DNA from: Bedellia somnulentella
Taxonomy: Eukaryota > Arthropoda > Insecta > Lepidoptera > Bedelliidae
Length of the DNA: 64,000 bases
Assembly: GCA_963576735.1 (NCBI GenBank)
Contig: OY755191.1
Span: 10,507,608 to 10,571,607, forward strand
Direction of reading: 5' to 3'
A program made the translations under genes and the position numbers. This document shows, in pieces, positions 35,079 through 45,651 of the stretch. Under the pieces are notes generated by a model. It saw only the letters and a list, made by a program, of their open reading frames with translations. It was not told where the DNA came from and made no database searches. Numbering within the stretch: the stretch's first letter is position 1; every line of letters starts with the position of its first letter.

Positions 35079-35676
35079 AATTGGCCTAGACCTCGCTTTT
35101 ATAACATACCCTTTTTATATTATAAATCGATAAAGGACATCAAACTAAACAACTTTGCCCATGGAATGCCTATCTAAAATATTGTAATTTTCAAAATAAA
35201 ATAATAATTAAAAATTTTCGTACCTATTTCAAACTGAGAATGTATAGAATGAGATTCCTTGCTTCAGTGAAAATAAGAAATAAAAAAAAACATTTGATCT
35301 ATGGTGTAAACAAAAATATAACTTCTTTCGGTATTTTCCAGTTCAATCGCTCGATTACCGGTTTATTTTCATGATATTATTTTTCAACGACGATCAATAG
35401 AACTGGAAAATACCGAAAGAAGTTATATTTTTGTTTACAGAGCGAAAAGCATAGATCAAATGTTTTTTTTTTATTTCTTATTTTCACTGAAGCAAGGAAT
35501 CTCATTTTATACATTCTCAGTTTGAACTAGGTACGACAATTTTTAATTATTATATTATTTTTGAAAATTACAACATTTTAGATAGGCATTCCATGGGCAA
35601 AGTTGTTAAGTTTGATATCCTTTATCGATTTATAATATAAAAAGGGTATGTTGTAAAAGCGAGGTCTAGGCCAATT
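35079..35676. mobile_element. Long foldback element, copy 2
   Basis: Same arms as copy 1 (ends AATTGGCCTAGACCTCGC / GCGAGGTCTAGGCCAATT). The central loop is in the opposite orientation: here it reads TCGATTACCGGTTTATTTTC, which is the complement of the copy 1 loop. The arms differ from copy 1 by small indels. Confidence 0.85.
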
Positions 35677-35679
35677 ACC

Positions 35680-36828
35680 AGATTGTTGTGTTTTCTTCCC
35701 AACGAGTACCACCAAAATCTGTACCACGGCTGCTCTGTGAGAATAAAAACGTAGTTTAAAAATCATTCTAATAGGGTTATACATCTGTAGCCGCGAGTGA
35801 CTTATTTAAACTTAAACACTTACCAGGCACGTGGCTGGCAGGGGTGGCGTTCGAACTCTCGAGAGTTTATTGATGAATCACAGCGCAGGCTTACACTTTT
35901 CACCATAGGTCCATAGATAAATGTGGTTCAGTCCTTTCCATCACTTTGTTGAGGAAATAGACTTGATTCGGAATTTATTTGGTAACTTTTATACGAACGT
36001 GTGCACTCACATCGGTGTGTTGAGAAAGAGCACAGACAATATAGGGTACGAAAGAGTCTCTTGCTTGCGGAAACGGATGTAGTTGTAAGACGACAGACGT
36101 CAATTTTGCCAGTTTCCCGCATCAACGAGGTAGTGTTAGAGAAAATAAGCCACATGAAATAAATCTATTTCTAACGTGAATTAAAAAGTATGTAAAATGT
36201 GTTTTGTTGTCTTGTGCACAAACCTAATAAAGAAAATTATAAACTAATTTGTTCCAGTACGGAACAAAACTAAATAAAAAAACTTTTGACGTAACAACGT
36301 CTTATAAATTGGTTTGCCGGGTGACACTTCAAGAAACTGCGTTACGCTCCGCTCACGTTATGCGCTCACAATGAGAGCGAGTGAGAGGCACGCGTCCCTT
36401 CCACTCAGGCATGGTTAGCCCGCCTAAGAGCGAGAGAGACAGACATAATTTCATCCTTCTTCCTACTGTACGAATGAATATTCACATTAAAATTATTTTA
36501 CCACTCAAAGTCGTTGTCACGTAAAACTTTCGCTCGTATACCAATTTATACAGGCAACCAATTTTTAAATAAAACAATTGTTTAAATCAAATATTCATTA
36601 TAACTTTAATACACGTTACCTAGTCAAATTCAACAAAGTTTAAATCAACAATCAAAGTTACTTTCCTTGTTCAGAGTAATTATCTTATTCACATGTTGAA
36701 TTCTTACTTCTATAGGATTATTGAGATTTTGAAGTGGGAAACAGTGTTTTTTGTTGTTGAAGGTTATGTTTAGAATTCAATCAAAAACACAGGTAAAACG
36801 TATAAATAACAGCACATATTCTATTGTA
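35680..36828. other. Unassigned intergenic sequence
   Basis: Contains GAACTCTCGAGAGTTTATTG near 35854 and a moderately GC-rich patch with ACTGCGTTACGCTCCGCTCA at 36337-36440. No coding or repeat assignment could be supported. Confidence 0.35.
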
Positions 36829-37079
36829 ACATACATACATGCATATACTCACGGCTATAAATCCCTTAACGGGGTAGCCAGAGCTTTGGAATAAGAAATT
36901 CTTCAGCCACTTTTGGAAGTTGATTGGGGAAAAGATGGTAATAATAAATGTTTTTGGTGACGGGTCTCCAACCACATCGCTTAAAAATCACTTAAAAAGC
37001 CCCTATACCCTTAGTCGCCTCTTACGATCACCCACGGGTAGAAATGGGGTAGTGTTATTCTAAGCCGACACTACACGGC
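36829..37079 (-). mobile_element. SINE-1, full-length copy
   Basis: (CATA)n, ACTCACGGCTATAAATCCCT, TAACGGGGTAGCCAGAGC, AACCACATCGCTTAAAAATC, CACCCACGGGTAGAAATGGG, head TTCTAAGCCGACACTACACG. It belongs to the same subfamily as the 7028 copy (ACCCGTGGGTGATCG form). Confidence 0.8.
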
Positions 37080-37379
37080 AAAATTGTAAATCTAATAAAG
37101 TCTCATAAACTGTAAATATATTCAGATTTTTCTATGACACGCCATTGTGAAGTGATTCATCTGGGGCTTTTTACTCGCTTCGATAACTGCAGCCCAAAAC
37201 TATTTATTAACCTTTTTTTAAAGCACGATCACATAAACAAGGTCTCTGCCCTAAAAAAGCTTACTTCCTACCAGGCAACCAGCCCAAAATATGATTTGTT
37301 TCACGTATTTGCACAATATTATCTAAAATCGATGAAGGTAAACAAAGCGTTTATTATTTCTCTAACGAATTGTGGCAAA

Positions 37380-40300
37380 CTGTCACTTTAGACAGTTTGC
37401 ACCAGCAAAAAACAAGTTACACCGTAAGGGATAATAAATCACAGTACTAACTCTTTCTATCTTTAAGAGTTTTATAATTAGCTATCCTTTTCTTGCTCGT
37501 CATGACGTATTCTTTATCTCTCTAGTTGTGTATGCTCTAAGAGCGATAGTATTCCCTACCCAGTATTTTGTATTTGAACGGGTAATTTTCCGCAAGTCGA
37601 CGTCTTTTGTGCGCCTGTTTTGCGTGATGAAGGGATGGCACTACTCTAGCCATCCCAGCTCACCAAGGAAGTTCAGGATCCCCCTAATATCCTTGAACAC
37701 CTCAGGGAGCGACCTGGCGTCACCCAGGTGTGTTACCCTGTAATCCGCTACGCCTGTACACCCGAGGAGCACGTGCGCAGCTGTTTCCTCCTTCTCCATG
37801 CATGCTCTGCTCAAAGGGCTATCTGTAACACCTAAAGTAAACAAGTGTTTGTTAAAAGGGCCATGCCCCGTGAGGGTGGCTGTGTTCCAACTAATTTGTT
37901 TTTTGTTAAGTTTAAATAGTTTGTTAGTAAGTTTCTTGTTGAACCTGGGTAAAGCTGTTTTGGCTTGACTGCAGCCGCTTTCCGAGGACCAACATGCGTC
38001 CCACTTACCTCGTATGGCCTTACGGACTATAGTTTTTAACTGATCGTTTGGTAGAGGCAGACATGGTTCTGGGCCTGTAAACGGGGTATCTGATCCTCTT
38101 CTGGCCAATTCGTCTGCTGCATCATTGCCGCGTGATCCGCTGTGTCCTTTGATCCATTGTATGGTAGTTTCATTGGTTTGCCCTATCACCGTTAGGGCTT
38201 TGTGACATTCATATATGAGCCCTGATTTGCACTCGTAGCTCATTAGGGCTTGTAGGACTGATTTGCTGTCCGAGAGAATGCGAATTGGAAGTTCTCTGAT
38301 TTTCCTCGCTGTTACTGCTTGGGCGGCGAGTATGATTGCGAAGCATTCTGCCTGAAATATCGAATTCCAGGTGCCTATTGGTCTAGCTATTTTTATCTGC
38401 AAGTCTTCGGAGAATACCCCCGCTCCTGTGCCAGATTTAGTTTTAGAGCCATCTGTAAATATCCTCACTTCCCTTTCATTGAGGCCTTCGTTCGGATTTT
38501 CTGTCAGCTGTATTTTGTACTTCTTGTCAAAGAGGTATAGTTTGGGAATCCTGTCGTTCACAGCTGATATTCTAGGTGTCTCTTTTACCATCCTGGTAAG
38601 GATTTCGGCGTGAGGGACTTTGTTGGATTTCCATAGTTTGTTTGCATTTAGTCTCACAGCTGAAGCAGTAGCTTCTTGCTTGATGAACAGGTGCAGTGGA
38701 GTTAAATTTAGCATTATTTCAAGGGCGGCGGTAGGGGCGGTTCTCATACATCCCGTAGCCGCTCTGCACACCAGTCTCTGAAAGCTTTGTAGTTTGCTTT
38801 GCACTGTACTTAGCTCTGTTCGTTGCCACCAGGCAACAGCGCCGTAGCAGAGTATTGGTCGTATCACAGCTGTATACAACCATATGATTATTTTTGGGTT
38901 TAGACCCCATCGTTTTCCTATCATGCTTCTGCATTGCCAGAATGCTATGCTGGCCTTCTTGAGTTTGCTCTCAATGTGGCAGCTCCAGTTTAATTTGCTA
39001 TCAAGGATTACTCCCAGGTATTTTACAGTCGGTGAGAGCGTCAGTCTCTTGTTGAAAAGCTTAGGTAAGTTGTAGTTTTCTATTTTTCGCTTATTGGTGA
39101 ACATTACAAGCTCGGTTTTGTCCGGATTCACTGTCAGCCCGTGCCTTATGCACCACCTCTCTACTATTCGCAAGGCTGATTGCGTTACGTCACAGACTAT
39201 GCTTGCATATTTACCAGTTATCAGAATAATAATATCATCAGCATATCCTATCGTGTAGAAATGTCTACTGTTGAGTTCTGAGATAAGGTCGTTCGCCACC
39301 AGGTTCCAGAGCAGCGGAGAGAGTACGCCACCCTGCGGACAACCTTTCACTACTTGAACCTTAGTCTGGTCTTCCGACACTATCACTCGGCTTTCAAGCA
39401 TGTTTCCTATCCAGGTTGATAGCATTGGTGGGACTTGGTGCCTGTTTAAGGCTTCGTGAATGCTATCAAAATTTGTTTTATCAAAGGCTCCTTCGATGTC
39501 TAGGAAGCTTCCTAGACAGATGTTTTTATCTTTAATGGCTTCCTCTGCAACACATGTTACTGCATGTAAGGCGGATTCCGTGCCTTTACCAGCGCTGTAG
39601 GCGTGCTGGTTGGGATGGAGCGGTATCGTTTTGAGAGCGTTATCTCGTAGTTCTCTATCACACAACCTTTCGAGTGTTTTCAGTAAAAAGGATGAGAGGC
39701 TTATTGGTCTGAAGGACTTTGGGTTAGTATAATCAGTTTTTCCGTATTTGGGTATAAACTGCACTTTTACTTCTCGCCATCTACTGGGTATGTATCTAAA
39801 GGCTAAGCATGCTCGGAAAATTTCTGCAATCAAGTGTAGGATGGCTTCAATTCCCCATTGCAGTAACCCTGGAAAGACTTTGTCTATTCCTGGGGCTTTA
39901 AATGTTTGGAAGCTGGTGATAGCCCACTTGACTTTGTCATAAGTCACTATCTCTTTCGCGAGTTTCCAATCAGACTCTGTTGGATTAACTGTTAAGTGTT
40001 TCCAGTCGTTTCTAGATGTGATTGCACTGTCCGGGAAATGAGTGTCGATGAGTACTCGATGGGATTCTTCGAGTGAACTAGTATAGGTGTTATCCGGTTT
40101 TTTTAAAGATCCTATTCCATTATTGGGTTGATTAGAAAGTATCTTTCTTACCCGGTTTGCTTGCTGGAGGCTTTCAATGTTTTCACTGTATTTCCTCCAT
40201 GTAGTCGATTTTCTGAAGCGAATGCGTTTCTTGTATTCAGATTTTGCTGTTTTATATCGGTCCCAGTCATCTGGTGCTTTTGTGTTCATTGCTCTGTTCA

Positions 40301-41115
40301 GACATTTCCTGACCTTTGCCCGTAGCTTTTCCAACTCCCGACCCCACCATTGGTCTTTTGTGGATTGGTTAGCAGGGGGTGTGGTTAAGTGACATGCCTC
40401 TTCATAGCAGCTGATAAGAGCATTGGTGAGCTGCTCTGTCGTTTCTTCTATTTGGCTGGTGCCTTCTAGTCTGCCTTGTGTGCCCTCTTCTTTGATTTTG
40501 TTACTGAGTGAGTTAACAAACAAAGTCCGGTCAGTTTTTCTTGGATTTCTCCGTGGTTCTGGAGTATTTGATGTAGCCTAAATAGTAGGTTAAATCGTAA
40601 CCATCTATGGTCCGAACAAGACGCCTCCCCTGAGACGTGCCAGCCATCGATAATGGCCTGAGCTCGTGCAGTGGCAAGTGTTAGATCAATGATGGTTCTC
40701 GATCTCCTAGTTACAAACGTGGGTTCAGCACCAATATTAATAATATTAAGTTTAGTTGTGAGTAAGTATTCAACAAGATTCTTACCTCTGTTGTTGCTTA
40801 TCTTCATTCCCCACAGCGGATGATGGGCGTTCGAGTCGGTAGCGACGATGATCTCAAGGTTTTCATCTTCGCAGTAGTCTATCAGTCTTGCTAGATTTTC
40901 GGATGGTATCTCCTCATCATCTGGCATGTAGACTGATGCAATGACCAGCTCTTTTGGGTCTTCGGGAATTGTTAGTTTGATTGTGCATAAATCTCTGGAA
41001 CAAAATTCCACAAGTGGATGTGCAGTTATGTTACGCGAAATATAAATACAGGTTCGTGGTTTATCTTGCATAGTACAATGAAGATTATTCCCAACCCAGA
41101 AAATTATAATCAATT
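37380..41115 (-). mobile_element. 5'-truncated LINE with endonuclease, RT and RNase H
   Basis: The ORF 37641-40523 (960 residues) has RT motif A (GSFLDIEGAFDKTNFDS), motif B (KGCPQGGVLSPLLWNL) and catalytic YADD (IGYADDIIILITGK). An RNase H domain follows (REVRIFTDGSKTKSGTGAG, then a SDSKSVLQAL segment and WIKGHSGSRGNDAADELARR, holding the D-E-D-D type residues). A Cys/His knuckle (CMEKEETAAHVLLGC) and an end at LGWLE complete it. An RNase H domain points to the I/R1/LOA-like group. The upstream frame 40466-41113 holds the C-terminal half of the APE endonuclease (IIVATDSNAHHPLWG and CSDHRWLRF). A frameshift between about 40525 and 40560 separates it from the RT frame. The N-terminal endonuclease and ORF1 are missing. 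37380-37640 is the presumed 3' UTR. Confidence 0.85.
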
Positions 41116-41229
41116 ATATTTTCATTAGCTTTATATCTAGCCCATCGATTTAATCGATATAACCAATAGTATCGATATTTTAATTGATTTTTAGATTATT
41201 TTGGGTGAAAACAAGCTTTTAAGGGATTT

Positions 41230-42155
41230 TTGGGCGTAACGTCACTGTTGAAGGACATTCAGTTATTGAAGTCCAGCGTTGCAGATATTAAAGCGAAGCT
41301 CGTGGCTTCGGAACGTGCCAGCGCCGAGTTGCAGTGCGAGGTGACATCGTTGCGAAATGCTGATCTTGCGCTCGCACAAGTGTCGCCGCCACGCAAACGT
41401 CAGAAGCGTCCGCCACTCGACACTTCGCAACACAGCAAAATATTTGTTACAACTGACCCAGTACCCCGCCCGGTCATTGGCTGTGTGATTCCGCCAACTC
41501 AGCGAACTTGTGATTAAACGAGTTCACTGCGCCCATCTGCACCTATCTGGACAACTGACGCGCCATCGATTTCGGTGGCTCAAAAGGGTTCATTCGCACA
41601 GGTGCTGAAGTCAGGAAGCCACCCACGCTCCCGTCGTCGCTGCCCAAACTCCCCGCCCCCCTCCGCGACTACCACCCGGAGGGAGAGAAAGGAGAACCGA
41701 GCCGCGCCCGCTCGTGCCGCGCCGGAGACTGTTGGAGACGACGATGGATTCACCCTGGTTGGGAAAAAACCCAAACGTCGTGCGAACAGGAATAAGCGTG
41801 GTACCGTTCCGGCAGCCTCGTGCCCCTTCAAGGCTGCAACACCGTTACTAGATATTTATATATCACGAGTAGCTCCACAGATGACACACAGTGATATCTT
41901 GCGTCACATAGAGCAGACGAGCCTCGGTCCTATAACCGTGCTCAACATTTCACGTCTGGAGCCCAGTAGGCCTACTAACTTCAAATCCTACTGGCTCCAG
42001 GTTCCCGCAATCCACGAGAAGATTTTGCTAGGAGAGAATTTTCGGTCTGAGGGAATAGTGTTCCGGCGCTTCAGGGCTGTGCATCAGAAGTCAAAGGCTA
42101 AGTTTTACTAATATTATATGGGCCTTGTAGCCTGAAATAAATGATTTATTATTAT
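41230..42155 (+). mobile_element. ORF1-like retroelement unit with coiled coil and FP-like domain
   Basis: Frames 41230-41517 and 41575-42111 are in the same phase, separated by one in-frame TAA at 41515-41517. It is therefore one 293-codon ORF with a single nonsense change. The N-terminal part is a coiled coil (LLKDIQLLKSSVADIKAKLV). The middle is basic and proline-rich (PPRKRQKRPP, KKPKRRANRNKRG). The end has LDIYISRVAPQMTHSDILRH and a basic tail, resembling the FP25K-like ORF1 domains of insect LINEs (inference). It is followed at once by GGGCCTTGTAGCCTGAAATA and an (ATT)n tail, with no RT. Confidence 0.6.
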
Positions 42156-43022
42156 ATTATTTGTTCCTTATGGTCCTGGACGACGTTATGTGTAGAGTGA
42201 CCTGCAAATGCCGAAGGGGTTTACCATGGTCTCACGGCAAAGACTTAGAAGACATCGACTTTGCTGATGACCTGTGCTTAGTCTCTACAAAACGTTCTGA
42301 CCTTCAGTCCAAGACAAACGACCTAGCCACGGAAGCTGCGAAAGAGGGCCTTCGCATCAATATAAGCAAGACCAAGGAGATGCGTCTTAACTCCCTGGAT
42401 AACCAGCCGCTCCAAATTAATGGCGAAGATGTCGAACGGGTTGAGAAATTCACCTATCTCCAGGGCCGTCTTAAACTAGGCTGGGGCCCTTGGGCACACA
42501 AGAATTGGGGGCCCCTTTGGAAAGTTAAAATGCGAATTATAATAACATTTTTTACTAATAAGTATGAGTATGACCACTTATTACAGGTAATCTCATAGAG
42601 GTATTTTACCTCTATGGGTAATTCAATATAGTATGATATAATATGCCATTAAAGAGTTTGCAAAAAAAAATATTACTTTATTTGCAAATATAGGTATTTG
42701 ACATATTAGATGTTACAACATTTATTTAGACCATGCTATATTCCACTATCTGTGGCATGCAAATCTCTTAAAAATTTTAACAAATCAGAATTTAAAATTA
42801 TAATGTAACACAGCGACACTTTGACTAAAAAACAAATAATATAATCGTTGGAAAAAAATGTAAACTTAAATAAAAAAATACATTGGTAAAATAAATAACA
42901 TCCATACACTTAACAAATAAAATCAAAATGTAATGCTGCTGGTTTTTAACACGTTTATATTAGCTTCTCCTGTATGTATGTATGGTATGTTAGTATGGTA
43001 ACCGACTTCTTTAAACTCGATT

Positions 43023-43661
43023 TTACATACATACATACATGTACTCACGCCGTTAATTCCCATAGGGGTAGGCAGAGACTATTGATCGCCACTTCGTACG
43101 ATCCTGGCAAACCTCTCTAGCTTCGTCTACATCCATCAATCTTTTCATACATGCTCTTTTATTCTTCATACTTCGGACGCCTGCCTTTTTGAGCAAACTC
43201 TCAATTTGGTCCAAGTGTGTCCTCCGTGGCCGTCCTCTGCTAACATTACCTTCTACATTAGCTCTATAAATACCTTTTACCAATTTCCTATCATCCATCC
43301 TCTCGATGTTCCCAAACCATCTCAATATTCTTTTTTCAATCTTACTTACAATATCATCTTTATCACCGCATCTTTCACGAATCACGTCATTCCTAACACG
43401 ATCACAAAACCTTACATTACAAACTTTTCTGAGGGACCTTATTTCTACTGTATTCACTCTGCTTTCATGCTTCTTCTGCCACACCCAACATTCGCTGCCA
43501 TACATAAGCGTAGGGACAAGAACAGCATCATACACAGTCATTCGGGCCTTTTCGGACACCGATTGACTAGACATTAGACTATCCAGTGCTCCATTAATCG
43601 CATTACCCTTTTTCAACACACTTTCCATCTCTAGTAAACACACATCCCAGATTTGAAACAC
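43023..43661 (-). mobile_element. RTE-like LINE 3' fragment inside the hAT element
   Basis: The open frame 43053-43661 (202 codons) has VLVPTLMYGSECWVWQKKHE, then RILRWFGNIERMDDRKLVKG, GRPRRTHLDQIESLLKKAG and an end at SAYPYGN. The 3' end reads CCTACCCCTATGGGAATTAA and CGGCGTGAGTACATGTATGT. It is 5' truncated. The same family is seen at 4833, 61487 and 62698. Confidence 0.8.
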
Positions 43662-43764
43662 TCGATTTTACCCACTTTAATCGGACCTACTTCGGATTTT
43701 TTCGTCTTTATAGCAACCCACGCTTTTTCAAGATTTTCACCTTATATTGGGAAATATTTTTTAG

Positions 43765-44012
43765 TTACATATACATATATGTACGGCTATAAATCCCTAG
43801 AAGGGGTAGCCAGAGCCAAAGAATTAAAAATTCCTCAGCCACTTTTGGAAATTTTAGTGGGGAAAAGATGGTAAAATGAAGGTTATTGGTGATGGGTCTC
43901 CAACCGCATCGCCCAAAAATTCCTTAAAGGCCCCAATACCGTTAGTCGCCTCTTACGCACACCCACCGGAAGAAATGGGGTAGTGCTATTCTAAGCCGAC
44001 ACTACACAACTT
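43765..44012 (-). mobile_element. SINE-1, full-length copy inside the hAT element
   Basis: ATATGTACGGCTATAAATCC, AGAAGGGGTAGCCAGAGC, CAGCCACTTTTGGAA, CCGTTAGTCGCCTCTTACGC, head TTCTAAGCCGACACTACACA. Low divergence from the copies at 22984 and 62051. Confidence 0.8.
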
Positions 44013-44927
44013 TATTTTTTAGTTAAACGATATTTATTTGGTGACGATTACGATGACGATTTCTTTCTGGATTTCTGTTGACTAAAATCTTCTAATCGAT
44101 ATAATGGCGTAGTAAATGCCTTGTAAATACCTTCTGATAAGATCACTAATTGTAATGTGCCCGACAAAAATGTTTTGAGAATAAATGTGTGAGAGTAATT
44201 TTCGGTCCTTCGGGGCCCCCCTGGGATTGGGGCCCTGGGCCAGTGCCCCGTGTGCCCTTATGGTAAAGACGGTACTGCCTATCTCGGGGGAGTAGTGAAC
44301 CCAATAGGAGGAACAGAGATGGACATCGAAACCCGCCTAAACAAAGCTAGAGGTGCTTTTGCCCAGTTAAAGCCGGTGTGGAGCTCTAACGTCATGACCC
44401 GGCGTACAGTGTAAAGTGAAGTGCGGCGTAAAGTGAGGATTTTCGAGTCTAACGTAAAGTCAGTCTTGCTATACGGTTGCGAAACATGGTTCGTTCGGAA
44501 AGACCTATCCAGCAAGCTACAGGTATTTGTCAACAAATGCCTAAGGCGAATTTTGCGGATTTACTGGCCACGAACCATTTCGAACACGGAACTGTGGAGG
44601 CTGACTAAGCAGAAACCCATCGACCAGGAAATCCTCACAAGAAAATGGAGGTGGCTGGGTCATACCCTGAGAAGACACGATGTATTCCCGTCGAAGCAAG
44701 TGCTCAGCTGGCAGCCAACCGGGAAACGTAAACGAGGCCGCCCAAAAACAACCTGGCGACGTTCTGTGGAGAATGAGGCAAAAGTTGTGGGATTGAAGTG
44801 GGAGGATCTCGCAGCCGCTGCCCAAGATCGAGCCAGATGGAGAAATCTGCTCAAGGCCCTTTGTCCCTGCTAAGGGACGTCAGGATGGATGTATGTATGT
44901 ATGTATGTATTATTATATTATTATTCG

Positions 44928-45640
44928 GTATCTTTTAGATTCTCGCATCTCCCATGGCCGAAAAAGAAAATTTAAAAATTTTAATGGGAGAGGCGGTACT
45001 CCCCGACAAGAGCACAGTCAGTCGGGGTCAGGGAGTCAGGTTCAAGAACCGACGGACGATCCGAGCCGTATCGAGCAACACCGCTTTCTGCATTTGTGCT
45101 GGAACCGACACGCCACAGAAATCCAACCGCCTCAAGTTGGTCGCGAGGCTGGTTGGAATTAACCCGTTCGCTGGCAAAACAATTGGGATAATTTCAGTCG
45201 AGGTCACACCCCACATGTCGGTGATCTCGTGAGCCAGGTCGAGATACTTCCGACGCTTCTCGGTTTCGGCTTTCACGAGACCCTCGTCATGCGGGATAGT
45301 GCCATCCACTAGAAACACCCTCGACTGCGACCGATCCCATACCACGATATCAGGCTTATTCGCTAGAATAGTCCTGTCCGTGATAACGGATCGGTCCTAA
45401 TAGATTTTGGCTCGGTCGTTTTCTAGGATTGGCTCCGGCAGATACTTGTAATACGGCAGCCTCTGTTGCAAGAGTCCGTATTTCAGAGCGAGCTCCTGAT
45501 GTAGGATTTTGGCTGCTTGGTTGTGTCTGTTCAAGTACTCAGTGTTAGCAAGAGCTGAACAACCGGAAATAACATGCCTAAGTGACTCTCCGGGACGGCC
45601 ACATGCTCGACAAAGTCTGTGGTACCGTCCTTTAGGATGT
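44928..45640 (-). mobile_element. R4/Dong-like LINE, truncated copy A
   Basis: Contains the C-terminal part of the same ORF as copy B. The restriction-like endonuclease region (KPDIVVWDRSQSRVFLVD on the minus strand, with the PD intact) and the end of the ORF (ARIVRRFLNLTP) are present. The 3' end faces a (TTA)n run at 44909-44930. The 5' end stops near 45640, at the point where copy B's TTATT tail begins. A deletion removes some codons relative to copy B near 45400-45420. Confidence 0.8.
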
Positions 45641-45651
45641 TATATTTTTTT

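Larger units (their letters stand above)
42461..44277. mobile_element. Non-autonomous hAT-type element (1,817 bp) with exact 8-bp target duplication
   Basis: CCTATCTC occurs immediately before (42453-42460) and after (44278-44285). Termini CAGGGCCGTCTTAAAC and, read inward from the right, CAGTACCGTCTTTACC match at 12 of 16 positions. Both ends also carry GGGGCCC-rich blocks. An 8-bp duplication and CAG-type ends are hallmarks of hAT elements. No transposase is visible. The interior contains a LINE fragment and a SINE-1 copy. Confidence 0.85.
42161..44915 (+). mobile_element. RTE-like LINE, split by a hAT-type insertion
   Basis: The left part (42161-42460) encodes RT motif C (DLEDIDFADDLCLVSTKRSD) and the strand up to FTYL. 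The right part (from 44286) continues in phase with GGVVNPIGGTEMD and the C-terminal 'VLLYGCETW', 'KWRWLGHTLRRHDVFPSKQ' and 'GRPKTTWRRSVENEA' blocks, ending ALCPC at 44873. The tail is (ATGT)n to 44915. One stop and a small rearrangement lie near 44410-44430. The 5' half (endonuclease, early RT) is missing. Confidence 0.85.

Noticed and set aside
37641..41113. Host gene encoding a 960-residue protein
   Set aside because: RT, RNase H and endonuclease motifs show it is a LINE. A frameshift and 5' truncation show it is a dead copy.
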